A stretch of 64,000 bases of DNA from Planococcus soli (GTDB lineage Bacteria > Bacillota > Bacilli > Bacillales_A > Planococcaceae): assembly GCF_016881065.1 (NCBI RefSeq), contig NZ_WXYN01000016.1:1-64000 (forward strand), in the 5' to 3' direction. The position numbers were made by a program, and so were the translations under genes. The notes below the pieces were generated by a model. That model saw only the letters and a list, made by a program, of their open reading frames with translations, was not told where the DNA came from and searched no databases. This document shows, piece by piece, positions 8,479 through 16,255 of this stretch (position 1 is the stretch's first letter; each line of letters starts with the position of its first letter).

Positions 8479-9996
8479 ATGAGTATCGAGAGTTTAACGG
8501 AAGAATTTAATCATATAGATGAATTGGATGAATCTCAAAGAGAATGGGTCATGCAAGACATGACTTTTGTTTTGTTTGGAGCGACCGGGGATCTGGCACA
8601 GCGAAAGCTGTTTCCTGCGCTTTATAACTTATATCTTGATAACAAGCTGCCAGACACAATTTCGATTGTAGGATTGGGCAGAAGAAATTACACAGACAGA
8701 GTGTTTCAAGAGAAAATAGAAAAATCGCTCCATACCTATTCCAGAAAAGCTGTTCGATCAGCTACTTTGCAAGATTTTTTAGAGAAGTTCCGGTATTGCA
8801 TATTCGACGCAACCGAAACACAGGCCTATCACCAGCTGGATGAACTCATCGAAAAAAGAGAAAACGAACTGGGCATTCCGCAAAATCGGCTGTTTTACTT
8901 GTCAGTGGCGCCAGGGTTAATCGATGGAATTGCTTCCAACCTGCACGCAACCGGAGTCTCAAAGAGCAGCGGATGGAATCGTCTCATTGTTGAAAAACCA
9001 TTTGGCCGGGATCTGGAGACGGCAAGAACGCTCAATCATAATTTGGGGAAAGTGTTCAGGGAAGAGGAAATCTACAGAATTGACCATTACCTTGGCAAGC
9101 CGATGGTTCAAAACCTGAAAACCCTGGTTATGGCAAATCCGGTGCTGGGGTCGCTGCTGAACCATCACCAAATTTCAAATGTCCAAATTACTGCGAGCGA
9201 GACGGTCGGGATAGAAGACCGCGCAGGTTATTACGACAAAGCCGGGGCGATTCGCGACATGGTCCAAAATCACCTGTTGCAGCTGGTAATGATGACTGCC
9301 GTCCATTTGCCGGACAACCTTATGGTAAGTACAAGCCGGGTCAATAAGACCGAAATCATTGAGTCGCTTCAACCGATTGTAAAAGAACATGCGCATCAGA
9401 ACATTATCCGTGGACAGTACGAGTCTGGAGAGATTCAAGATTCCCCGGCTGCCGGGTACCGGGAAGAAGAGGGAGTCGCTGATCTCTCGAAAAACGATAC
9501 GTATGTTGCTGCACGAATTGCGATTGACCATCCATCGTGGAGAGGAATTCCTTTTTATATCCGGACCGGCAAGCGAATGAACGAAAAATCTACACAAATT
9601 GTCATTGAGTTTGAAAACAGAGCGATGGATTCAGAAATGCTAAAAGGAGCCGCTCCCAATTTGGTGATGGTTGAAATCAGCCCCAATGAAAGCATTTCGC
9701 TGCGCGTAAATTTAAAAGATGCTGCCAGCAACGAATTCAAGCCGGTTTGGACCAATTTGTCTACAAACTCAGAAGATCAGCCGGAAGCTTACGAGCTGCT
9801 ATTGTTCGATGCACTCCGCGGCAACGCCACATTCTTTGCCAACTGGAGAGAAGTGGAACTGTCGTGGGAATGGATTCAGCCGGTATTGGAAGCTTTCCAG
9901 GAAGATTTACTGCCGTTGCATTTTTATCCTGCCGGTTCAAAGGGTCCGAGGGCTGCCAACGAATTGTTGATGGTCGATGGATATAAATGGTGGTAG
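8479..9996 (+). CDS. zwf: Glucose-6-phosphate 1-dehydrogenase
   Basis: 505 residues, full length, with about 25 extra N-terminal residues before the Rossmann fold. Visible landmarks are GATGDLAQRK (nucleotide binding), EKPFGRD, the active-site signature RIDHYLGK starting at residue 200 and DMVQNHLLQL with the catalytic-base His. It makes NADPH and 6-phosphogluconolactone. Standing divergent from hxlA with a matching promoter element, it probably serves the oxidative (dissimilatory) ribulose monophosphate cycle, in which fructose 6-phosphate is oxidised to CO2 and ribulose 5-phosphate. No gnd gene is in the window. Confidence 0.95.
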   Translation: MSIESLTEEFNHIDELDESQREWVMQDMTFVLFGATGDLAQRKLFPALYNLYLDNKLPDTISIVGLGRRNYTDRVFQEKIEKSLHTYSRKAVRSATLQDFLEKFRYCIFDATETQAYHQLDELIEKRENELGIPQNRLFYLSVAPGLIDGIASNLHATGVSKSSGWNRLIVEKPFGRDLETARTLNHNLGKVFREEEIYRIDHYLGKPMVQNLKTLVMANPVLGSLLNHHQISNVQITASETVGIEDRAGYYDKAGAIRDMVQNHLLQLVMMTAVHLPDNLMVSTSRVNKTEIIESLQPIVKEHAHQNIIRGQYESGEIQDSPAAGYREEEGVADLSKNDTYVAARIAIDHPSWRGIPFYIRTGKRMNEKSTQIVIEFENRAMDSEMLKGAAPNLVMVEISPNESISLRVNLKDAASNEFKPVWTNLSTNSEDQPEAYELLLFDALRGNATFFANWREVELSWEWIQPVLEAFQEDLLPLHFYPAGSKGPRAANELLMVDGYKWW

Positions 9997-10157
9997 AAAG
10001 CATTCTTAGAGAGAGCACATAGCACCGCTGAGGATTAAAAAGACTATTCAGACATTTAGTTTGAAACTGAGAGTTATTTGTCATATGATAAAGGGGCATC
10101 AAGGAGTGAAAGTTCACAAATCAAAAGAAGGATCACAATTTGAGGAGGAATTTATCT

Positions 10158-10721
10158 ATGACAAAAATCGGCATCATCACAGGAAGCACACGTCCTGGAC
10201 GCAACAGCGTTCAGGTTGCAGAATGGGTTAAGAACATCGCAGACAAGCGCGGAGATGCAGAGTATGAAATCGTGGATTTGGCGGATTACAATTTGCCGAT
10301 GTATGCAGAGCCAATATCAGCTGCATATAGCCAGGATTACAAAACCCCTGAAGCGATTCCGTGGTCTCAAAAAATTGCAGAACTGGATGGCTATGTCTTC
10401 GTTTGTCCGGAATATAATCATGGCGTAACGTCAGCGTTGAAAAATGCCATCGATTACTTGTATGTAGAGTGGAACAACAAAGCAGCAGGCATTGTCAGCT
10501 ATGGTTCTTCAGGCGGCGTCCGTGCGGCTGAATCGCTGCGCATCATTTTAGCGGAGCTGCAAGTAGCTTCTGTCCGAGCCCATCCGGCAATGTCTTTATT
10601 CACTGATTTTGTTAAGATGAGTGAATTCAAACCGGCTGATGTCCATGAAGGTTCGGTTACAACATTGCTCGATCAGGTCAATGCCTGGACCAATGCGTTT
10701 GAACCTTTGCGGAATAAATAA
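10158..10721 (+). CDS. NADPH-dependent FMN reductase / azoreductase-type flavoprotein
   Basis: 187 residues from ATG 10158 behind TGAGGAGGA. Flavodoxin-like fold of the FMN_red family: GSTRPGRNS binds FMN phosphate, CPEYNHGVTSALKNAIDYL (about residues 80-98) and SYGSSGGVRAAE are the other FMN contacts. These enzymes reduce quinones, azo dyes or chromate with NAD(P)H. A close paralogue is at 14735-15328 beside the MhqR-controlled dioxygenase. No MhqR box is visible upstream of this copy. Confidence 0.9.
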   Translation: MTKIGIITGSTRPGRNSVQVAEWVKNIADKRGDAEYEIVDLADYNLPMYAEPISAAYSQDYKTPEAIPWSQKIAELDGYVFVCPEYNHGVTSALKNAIDYLYVEWNNKAAGIVSYGSSGGVRAAESLRIILAELQVASVRAHPAMSLFTDFVKMSEFKPADVHEGSVTTLLDQVNAWTNAFEPLRNK

Positions 10722-10747
10722 GAAATCTTACAGAACATTCAATGGCC

Positions 10748-10779
10748 AAGAGCAGTCCGTTTTTCGGATTGCTCTTTTT
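10748..10779 (+). terminator. Rho-independent terminator
   Basis: AAGAGCAGTCCG pairs with CGGATTGCTCTT (one G-T pair) across a T-rich loop and runs into five T residues. Confidence 0.8.
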
Positions 10780-10826
10780 GTGTTGAAGATCTTTTGGGTC
10801 AATAAATTATCTTGAATCGAAAATAG

Positions 10827-10854
10827 TTGACAATCGATCGACTAGGTGTATATT
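10827..10854 (+). promoter_or_regulatory. Sigma-A promoter of the sulP-arsR unit
   Basis: TTGACA at 10827-10832, 16-base spacer, TATATT at 10849-10854: a strong vegetative promoter placed just before the ArsR-type operator. Confidence 0.75.
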
Positions 10855-10865
10855 GGAACTAATAA

Positions 10866-10885
10866 ATATTCAAATAATCAGATAT
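10866..10885 (+). promoter_or_regulatory. Candidate ArsR-family operator
   Basis: ATATTCAAATAATCAGATAT is an imperfect AT-rich palindrome of the type bound by ArsR/SmtB and BigR/YgaV repressors. It starts 11 bases after the -10 box, where a bound repressor would block transcription. The likely ligand-responsive protein is the ArsR encoded at 12703. Confidence 0.55.
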
Positions 10886-10914
10886 ACTATAAAAAGAAAA
10901 AGAAGGTCTTTATT

Positions 10915-12681
10915 ATGAAGAAGAAGCCGTTTTTCACTGGAAGATACGCAGGTTATTCATTCCAAAGCTTCAAAAAGGACCTTCTCTCAGGTTTGGTTGT
11001 CGGCGTTATCGCCATTCCTTTAGGGATGGCTTTTGCCATCGCTTCCGGAGTAAATCCAGAGTACGGAATCTATACCACCATCATTGCTGGTATTCTCATT
11101 TCGATTTTCGGCGGATCCAAATTTCAGATTGGCGGTCCTACAGGAGCCTTTATCCCGGTCTTGTTTGCCATAGTCATCGCTTACGGGTACGAAAGCTTGC
11201 TGCTGGCAGGATTTATGGCGGGCGTCATCATGCTCTTTATGGGGATTTTCAAACTTGGTTCATTGATAAAATACATCCCGCGTCCGGTAACGATCGGCTT
11301 TACGTCTGGAATAGCTGTCATCATTTTTGTGGGACAGGTGGCTAACTTTTTAGGACTGACTGGTGTAGAAAAACATGAATCCTTCTTGCCGAATGTCAAA
11401 GAAATCTTCCTCCATATCCAAACAGTCAATCTATATAGTGTCTTAACCGCTGTTGTCTGCCTGATCACAGTTATTATAACTCCAAAGATTATTCCCAAAG
11501 TTCCCGGGCCTTTGATCGGTTTACTCGTTTCGACAATCGTTGCGAGTGTGTTTTTCCCTGCTGAAGTTGCAACGATCGGTTCTACTTTTGGGGAAATTTC
11601 AAATGCTCTTCCGCAATTTCATGTTCCTGAAATTACTTTTGAGCGCCTCCAACTGCTGATTGGCCCAGCATTTGTCATTGCTATGTTGGGTGGGATTGAG
11701 TCTTTGCTCTCTGCCGTTGTTGCTGACGGCATGACAGGCAGTAAGCACAACAGCAATCGTGAACTGGTTGGGCAGGGGATTGCGAATATGGTTACCCCTT
11801 TGTTCGGCGGAATTCCTGCTACCGGCGCCATCGCCAGAACAGCAACCAATATAAAAAACGGGGCAGTGTCTCCTTTTTCAGGAATAATCCATGGGGTGGT
11901 TGTTTTCCTAGTCCTTATTCTATTTGCCCCTTATGCCTCAGTGATTCCATTAGCGAGCATGGCGCCGGTCTTGATGATCGTCGCCTGGAATATGAGCGAA
12001 AGGCATGTATTTGTCGCCCTGTTAAAAACAAAAACAGCAGATTCGCTGGTTTTGGCTGCCACTTTTCTGTTGACCGTTTTTGTCAGTTTGACTGTCGCTG
12101 TAGAAGTCGGGCTCCTATTTGCTGTCCTATTGTTCACCAAACAAATGAGTGAGTTGCTGGTAACAGCTAAAGCGCTGCCGGACCCAAACCACAAAGATGA
12201 AAAAATGGCGACGCATATGGTGACAGATATTCACGATTGCCCGCAAATAAGCATATACAATATAGAAGGGCCTTTGTTTTTTGGTTCAGCTCAGGCTTTT
12301 GAGCAATCCATTATGAATACCATCAATTACAAACCGAATGTACTGATGCTCAGAATGGGCAAAGTGCCTTTTATGGACACAACAGGTGAATCGTACTTGT
12401 CCAGCATCATCACAGATTTTTCAAAGCAAGGCACTGTTTTAATCTCTGGCATGAAACCCCATCCGATATCGGTAATGAAAAAAACCGGATTGTATGCCTA
12501 TACTGGAGAAGAGCATTTCTTTGAGCATACCGGCGAAGCTATCAACTTTTCCTTGGGCAAGCTCGACAAAACCAAATGCTTGGGCTGCCAGCATTTTGCT
12601 TTCAAGGAATGTACGGCTCTTTCAGCTGGACTGGAATTCGTAAAAACGGCAACCGATAAAGAAGCGAACAATTTAAAATAG
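10915..12681 (+). CDS. SulP-family anion transporter with STAS domain and C-terminal cysteine cluster
   Basis: 588 residues from ATG 10915. The N-terminal membrane half (about 20-400) has SulP hallmarks: GVIAIPLGMAFAIASGV, GGPTGAFIPV and GGIPATGAIARTATN. The cytoplasmic STAS domain follows (about 435-545). The tail adds KCLGCQHFAFKECTAL, that is C-x2-C-x7-C, not a standard SulP feature to my knowledge. The family carries sulfate, bicarbonate or other anions. Co-transcription with the ArsR gene 21 bases downstream suggests induction by an ion or sulfur species. The weak ribosome site (AGAAGG) leaves the start slightly uncertain. Confidence 0.88.
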   Translation: MKKKPFFTGRYAGYSFQSFKKDLLSGLVVGVIAIPLGMAFAIASGVNPEYGIYTTIIAGILISIFGGSKFQIGGPTGAFIPVLFAIVIAYGYESLLLAGFMAGVIMLFMGIFKLGSLIKYIPRPVTIGFTSGIAVIIFVGQVANFLGLTGVEKHESFLPNVKEIFLHIQTVNLYSVLTAVVCLITVIITPKIIPKVPGPLIGLLVSTIVASVFFPAEVATIGSTFGEISNALPQFHVPEITFERLQLLIGPAFVIAMLGGIESLLSAVVADGMTGSKHNSNRELVGQGIANMVTPLFGGIPATGAIARTATNIKNGAVSPFSGIIHGVVVFLVLILFAPYASVIPLASMAPVLMIVAWNMSERHVFVALLKTKTADSLVLAATFLLTVFVSLTVAVEVGLLFAVLLFTKQMSELLVTAKALPDPNHKDEKMATHMVTDIHDCPQISIYNIEGPLFFGSAQAFEQSIMNTINYKPNVLMLRMGKVPFMDTTGESYLSSIITDFSKQGTVLISGMKPHPISVMKKTGLYAYTGEEHFFEHTGEAINFSLGKLDKTKCLGCQHFAFKECTALSAGLEFVKTATDKEANNLK

Positions 12682-12702
12682 CTATAGAAGGGAAGAGAAG
12701 GC

Positions 12703-13041
12703 TTGGATATGGAAATGCAGCGGTTTAAATCTGAATTTTTTAAGGCTTTGGCTCATCCGCTTCGGATTCGCATTCTGGAAATATTAGCTGAAGGCGATAA
12801 AAGTGTGAATGAAATCCAGCTATTAGCTGAAAGTGAAGGATCGGCAGTATCACAGCAACTGACGGTTTTAAAAGCGAAAAATATTGTCACCGGCACAAAA
12901 GAAGGAAATCGCGTCATTTATTCGTTGCGGGACCCGATGATCACGGAACTATTGGATGTGGCTAAAAGGATCTTTAACAACCAGCTGTCGGAAACGATTA
13001 CGATTTTGGACCGGCTCAAGTACACGGATAAAGAAGAATAG
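12703..13041 (+). CDS. ArsR-family winged-helix repressor without cysteines
   Basis: 112 residues with the core ArsR fold (FFKALAHPLRIRILEILAEGDKSVNEI... SAVSQQLTVLKAKNIV). The protein contains no cysteine at all, so it cannot be a classical arsenic/cadmium thiolate sensor or a BigR-type disulfide sensor. Start may be TTG 12703 or ATG 12709; AGAAGG sits well for the latter. It follows the SulP gene by 21 bases and probably binds the palindrome at 10866-10885, closing an autoregulatory loop. Effector unknown. Confidence 0.87.
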   Translation: MDMEMQRFKSEFFKALAHPLRIRILEILAEGDKSVNEIQLLAESEGSAVSQQLTVLKAKNIVTGTKEGNRVIYSLRDPMITELLDVAKRIFNNQLSETITILDRLKYTDKEE

Positions 13042-13060
13042 AGTTTAATGGAAACACGGA

Positions 13061-13092
13061 GGAATGGAGAGGCTGATATCCATTCCTTTTTT
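13061..13092 (+). terminator. Rho-independent terminator of the sulP-arsR unit
   Basis: GGAATGGA / TCCATTCC stem followed by six T residues, 20 bases after the arsR stop. Confidence 0.8.
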
Positions 13093-13155
13093 ATGCAAAA
13101 AAGAGATGCGGAACGTCTGTATTCGGCAGGCTAAAAGATAATTCAGCGCAGATGG

Positions 13156-13202
13156 TTGACGTCGGAAAATACACATGGTATGATTATCTCGAATTAAAGA
13201 TA
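13156..13202 (+). promoter_or_regulatory. mhqR promoter with MhqR operator
   Basis: Promoter TTGACG (13156-13161), 17-base spacer, TATGAT (13179-13184). The next base begins TATCTCGAATTAAAGATA (13185-13202), which matches the B. subtilis MhqR box TATCTCG-AATT-CGAGATA apart from two positions in the right arm. This predicts autorepression. Confidence 0.75.
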
Positions 13203-13232
13203 TATTAATTCAAGGTAAATGAGGTGAACCGA

Positions 13233-13667
13233 ATGGAAGTGCTGAATCTTAACTTGAAAGCATTGACTGTACTGGTTCGGGCCACAGATGCTCTTCACGA
13301 ACTGATTAAAAGGGATGTCGCGCAATACGGGCTGAACCCGACCGAATTTTCGGTGCTGGAATTGCTGTACCATCGGGGAAGACAGCCGATTCAATCCATC
13401 GGCAAAAAAGTCTTGATTGCCAGCAGCAGCATCACTTATGTGGTCGATAAACTGGAAGCGAAAAATTACGTCGAACGAAAAGCATGCCCGGAAGACCGGC
13501 GTGTGACCTTCGCGGAACTGACGACTGAAGGCCAGCAAATAATGGAGACGATTTTTCCGAAGCATGAACAAGCCATCAACAATGTGTTTCAAGGAATTGA
13601 GCAGCAGGAACTGGAAGAAATGATCTGCACCGTCAAAAAGATAGGCTGCCGATCACAAAATGCTTAA
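13233..13667 (+). CDS. mhqR: MhqR-type MarR-family repressor
   Basis: 144 residues from ATG 13233, six bases after GAGGTG. MarR winged helix with YGLNPTEFSVLELLYHRG, QSIGKKVLIASSSITYVVDKLE and the wing CPEDRRVTFAELT. It strongly resembles B. subtilis MhqR (YkvE), which senses quinones and represses ring-cleaving dioxygenase and reductase genes. Two sequence-matched MhqR boxes, one before this gene and one before the dioxygenase gene, support the identity. The mature protein has Cys in the wing and near the C-terminus; whether they sense electrophiles is not known. Confidence 0.85.
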   Translation: MEVLNLNLKALTVLVRATDALHELIKRDVAQYGLNPTEFSVLELLYHRGRQPIQSIGKKVLIASSSITYVVDKLEAKNYVERKACPEDRRVTFAELTTEGQQIMETIFPKHEQAINNVFQGIEQQELEEMICTVKKIGCRSQNA

Positions 13668-13682
13668 ATTTTTTTAATCCTA

Positions 13683-13700
13683 TATCTCGGCTTCGAGATA
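13683..13700 (+). promoter_or_regulatory. MhqR operator before the dioxygenase gene
   Basis: TATCTCG-GCTT-CGAGATA: perfect 7-bp arms with a 4-base centre, the same half-sites as the B. subtilis MhqR box (centre AATT there). It lies 37 bases before the start of the dioxygenase gene. Confidence 0.85.
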
Positions 13701-13737
13701 ATAACCATACTAATACCAAAAATGAGGAGAGATACTT

Positions 13738-14721
13738 ATGAACGAATTAAAAGGAATGCACCACGTAACCGCCATCACGAGCAGCGCTGAAAAAAACTAC
13801 GAGTTTTTCACTTACGTACTGGGCATGCGCCTGGTTAAAAAAACCGTTAACCAGGATGATATCCAAACCTATCATTTATTTTTTGCGGATGACAAGGGTT
13901 CGGCGGGGACCGACATGACGTTCTTCGATTTCCCGAACATCCCGAAAGGCACTCACGGCACGAATGAAATCTACAAAACAGCATTCCGTGTTCCAACGGA
14001 TGATGCCTTGTCTTATTGGATCAAACGCTTTGACAAATACGAAGTGAAGCACAAAGGCATCCAGGACGTATTTGGCAAGAAAACCTTATCATTCGTCGAT
14101 TTCGACGATCAGCAATACATGCTGGTATCGGACGAAAACAACGAAGGCGTAGCATCCGGGACGCCGTGGCAGAATGGGCCGGTTCCCCTGGAGTTCGCCA
14201 TCACTGGCCTTGGCCCAATCCATATCCGCATCGCGGAATTTGAATCATTCAAAGAAGTATTGGAAAAAGCCATGCTCATGCGCCAAGTCGCAAAAGAAGG
14301 ATCTTTCTACCTGTTTGAAGTAGGCGAAGGCGGAAACGGCGCACAAGTGATTGTCGAGCACAATAAATTGTTGCCTTCCGGACGTCAAGGCTTCGGAACT
14401 GTTCACCACGCAGCCTTCCGTGTAGCGGATACGAGCGTGTTGCAGGAATGGATCGACCGTATGCAAAATCTTGGATTCAATACGTCCGGCTACGTCGACC
14501 GCTTTTTCTTCGAATCGCTGTATGTGCGGGTAGCACAAGGCATCCTGTTCGAATGGGCAACAGATGGGCCTGGCTTTATGGGCGATGAGCCTTACGAAAC
14601 AGTGGGCGAAAAATTGTCATTGCCGCCATTTTTAGAGCCGAAACGCGACCAAATCGAGAAATTGGTGCGACCGATTGATACGGTGCGCAGCACACGCACC
14701 ATCGAAAAAGAATATCTGTAA
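13738..14721 (+). CDS. Ring-cleaving dioxygenase, MhqO/MhqE/MhqA type
   Basis: 327 residues made of two vicinal-oxygen-chelate (glyoxalase-like) modules. The first starts KGMHHVTAITSSAEKNYEFFTYVLGMRLVKKT; the second contains GFGTVHHAAFRV and ends with FEWATDGPGF. The His in MHHVT, the His in TVHHAAF and the Glu in FEWATD are the expected metal ligands. In Bacillus this family gives resistance to methylhydroquinone and catechol. It is controlled by the MhqR box upstream and followed by an FMN reductase, which together suggests quinone/electrophile detoxification. Confidence 0.9.
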   Translation: MNELKGMHHVTAITSSAEKNYEFFTYVLGMRLVKKTVNQDDIQTYHLFFADDKGSAGTDMTFFDFPNIPKGTHGTNEIYKTAFRVPTDDALSYWIKRFDKYEVKHKGIQDVFGKKTLSFVDFDDQQYMLVSDENNEGVASGTPWQNGPVPLEFAITGLGPIHIRIAEFESFKEVLEKAMLMRQVAKEGSFYLFEVGEGGNGAQVIVEHNKLLPSGRQGFGTVHHAAFRVADTSVLQEWIDRMQNLGFNTSGYVDRFFFESLYVRVAQGILFEWATDGPGFMGDEPYETVGEKLSLPPFLEPKRDQIEKLVRPIDTVRSTRTIEKEYL

Positions 14722-14734
14722 ACAGGGGGAAAAC

Positions 14735-15328
14735 ATGAGTATTTTCAGTAAATTATTCGGAAAACAACAAGAGGAGGAAACAACAATGACTAAACTAAAC
14801 ATCGGCATCATTTTAGGGTCCACACGCGAAGGGCGCTTAAGCCCACAGGTCGGAAACTGGGTAAAAGAATTGGCAGACAAACGCGGAGACGCGAACTATA
14901 CAATCATCGACATCGCAGATTATAAATTGCCTTTGCTTGGCGAACACGGCAGTGACGCATCTGGCGCGGCCGGCTGGTCTGAAGCGGTCGCGAAACAGGA
15001 CGGTTTCGTCTTTATCGCACAGGAATACAATCACTCGATCACAGGATCATTGAAAAATGCACTCGATTACTTGCGTGTGGAATGGAACAATAAAGCAGCC
15101 GGCATCGTATCTTATGGGTCAGTAGGCGGAGCACGTGCTGCAGAACATTTACGCGGTATTTTAGGTGAATTGTCAGTGGCGGATGTGCGCGTCCACCCGG
15201 CTCTGTCCCTGTTCACAGACTTTGAAAACGGTGCCGAACTAAAAGCGGCGCCAGTCCAGGAAGATTCTGTCAATCAAATGCTGGACCAGGTCATCCCGTG
15301 GTCAACGGCATTGAAAACCATCCGTTAA
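14735..15328 (+). CDS. NADPH-dependent FMN reductase paired with the MhqR unit
   Basis: 197 residues if ATG 14735 is used (AGGGGGA upstream). A second in-frame ATG at 14786 has an even stronger site (AGAGGAGG) and gives a product that starts exactly where the paralogue at 10158 starts, so translation may begin at either or both. The body has GSTREGRLS, AQEYNHSITGSLKNALDYL and SYGSVGGARAAE FMN-binding motifs. The 14-base gap to the dioxygenase gene makes one operon under the MhqR box. Probable role: two-electron quinone reduction. Confidence 0.9.
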   Translation: MSIFSKLFGKQQEEETTMTKLNIGIILGSTREGRLSPQVGNWVKELADKRGDANYTIIDIADYKLPLLGEHGSDASGAAGWSEAVAKQDGFVFIAQEYNHSITGSLKNALDYLRVEWNNKAAGIVSYGSVGGARAAEHLRGILGELSVADVRVHPALSLFTDFENGAELKAAPVQEDSVNQMLDQVIPWSTALKTIR

Positions 15329-15349
15329 TCCATCTTTTAGATATAAATC

Positions 15350-15387
15350 ACAGAATGTGCATAAACAGCTGCGCATTCTGTTTTTTT
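15350..15387 (+). terminator. Rho-independent terminator of the mhq unit
   Basis: ACAGAATGTGCA pairs with TGCGCATTCTGT (one G-T pair) and runs into seven T residues. Confidence 0.85.
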
Positions 15388-15576
15388 AGCTACAATAGAG
15401 ATGTGCAGGGATATACTTAGAGGAGTAGAATTTGTTTCCCTGCTCTTACAATAGAAAAAATAATGTGACTCCTATTCTTCGATGATTGGCCAAGCGCCAG
15501 CGCGTCCACAGGTTAAGTGAAGCAGGAAGCAAAATCAATGCAAATTTCAATTCCATCAGTAAAGGAGCAGATAAGA

Positions 15577-16182
15577 ATGATTTCAATCGATCCGGAACAA
15601 AACAAAGAACGGGACAACTACAAACTGCTGGTCGGCTCGATCATTCCGCGTCCCATCGCATTCGTCACGACGCAATCAGAGTCGGGCGTGGTCAACGGAG
15701 CGCCGTTCAGCTATTTCAACATCGTCTCCTCCAATCCGCCCATGGTCTCTCTGTCAATTCAGCGGCCGACAGCGGAGCTGAAGGATACAGCTCGCAATAT
15801 TTACGCGAATGGCGAGTTTGTGGTGCATATTGTGGACCGCGATAATGTCGGCAAGATTAATGAAACTGCGGCTTCTTTGCCACCTTCGGAAAGTGAAGTG
15901 GAAATGGCCGGCCTGACGCAGATTCCGAGTCAGCTCGTTTCGGTTCCAGGGGTTCAGGAATCGAAAATCCGTATGGAGTGCCGCTTAGTGGAATCTGTTG
16001 CACTGGGAGGCGACGGTCCTGGCAGTGATTTGTTTATCGGACAAATCGTCCAGTTTCATGTGGACGACAGTATTTACGAAAACGGCCGCATCGACCCGCG
16101 AGGATTGGATGCAGTGAGCCGGCTCGCAGGATCGAGCTATGCGGCAATTGGCGAGATCTTTTCGCTGGAGCGGCCAAAATAA
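15577..16182 (+). CDS. Flavin reductase-like FMN-binding protein
   Basis: 201 residues from ATG 15577, nine bases after AAAGGAG. Split-barrel fold of the flavin reductase family (PF01613): LVGSIIPRPIAFVTTQ, NGAPFSYFNIVSSNPPMVSLSI and GQIVQFHVDD are family landmarks. Such proteins bind FMN and act as reductases or oxygenase partners. It stands alone between terminators after the MhqR unit. A relative is at 30657-31259. Confidence 0.85.
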   Translation: MISIDPEQNKERDNYKLLVGSIIPRPIAFVTTQSESGVVNGAPFSYFNIVSSNPPMVSLSIQRPTAELKDTARNIYANGEFVVHIVDRDNVGKINETAASLPPSESEVEMAGLTQIPSQLVSVPGVQESKIRMECRLVESVALGGDGPGSDLFIGQIVQFHVDDSIYENGRIDPRGLDAVSRLAGSSYAAIGEIFSLERPK

Positions 16183-16229
16183 AAAAGGAAGAAAAGGCGC
16201 TTTTTGGAAAGCGCCTTTTCTTCCTTTTT
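16182..16229. terminator. Long bidirectional terminator
   Basis: Perfect 19-bp arms (AAAAAGGAAGAAAAGGCGC and its complement) around a 10-base loop serve the convergent flavin reductase and GGDEF-EAL genes. Confidence 0.9.
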
Positions 16230-16255
16230 GCTTGAATTGATATCTTTTCTACCGA

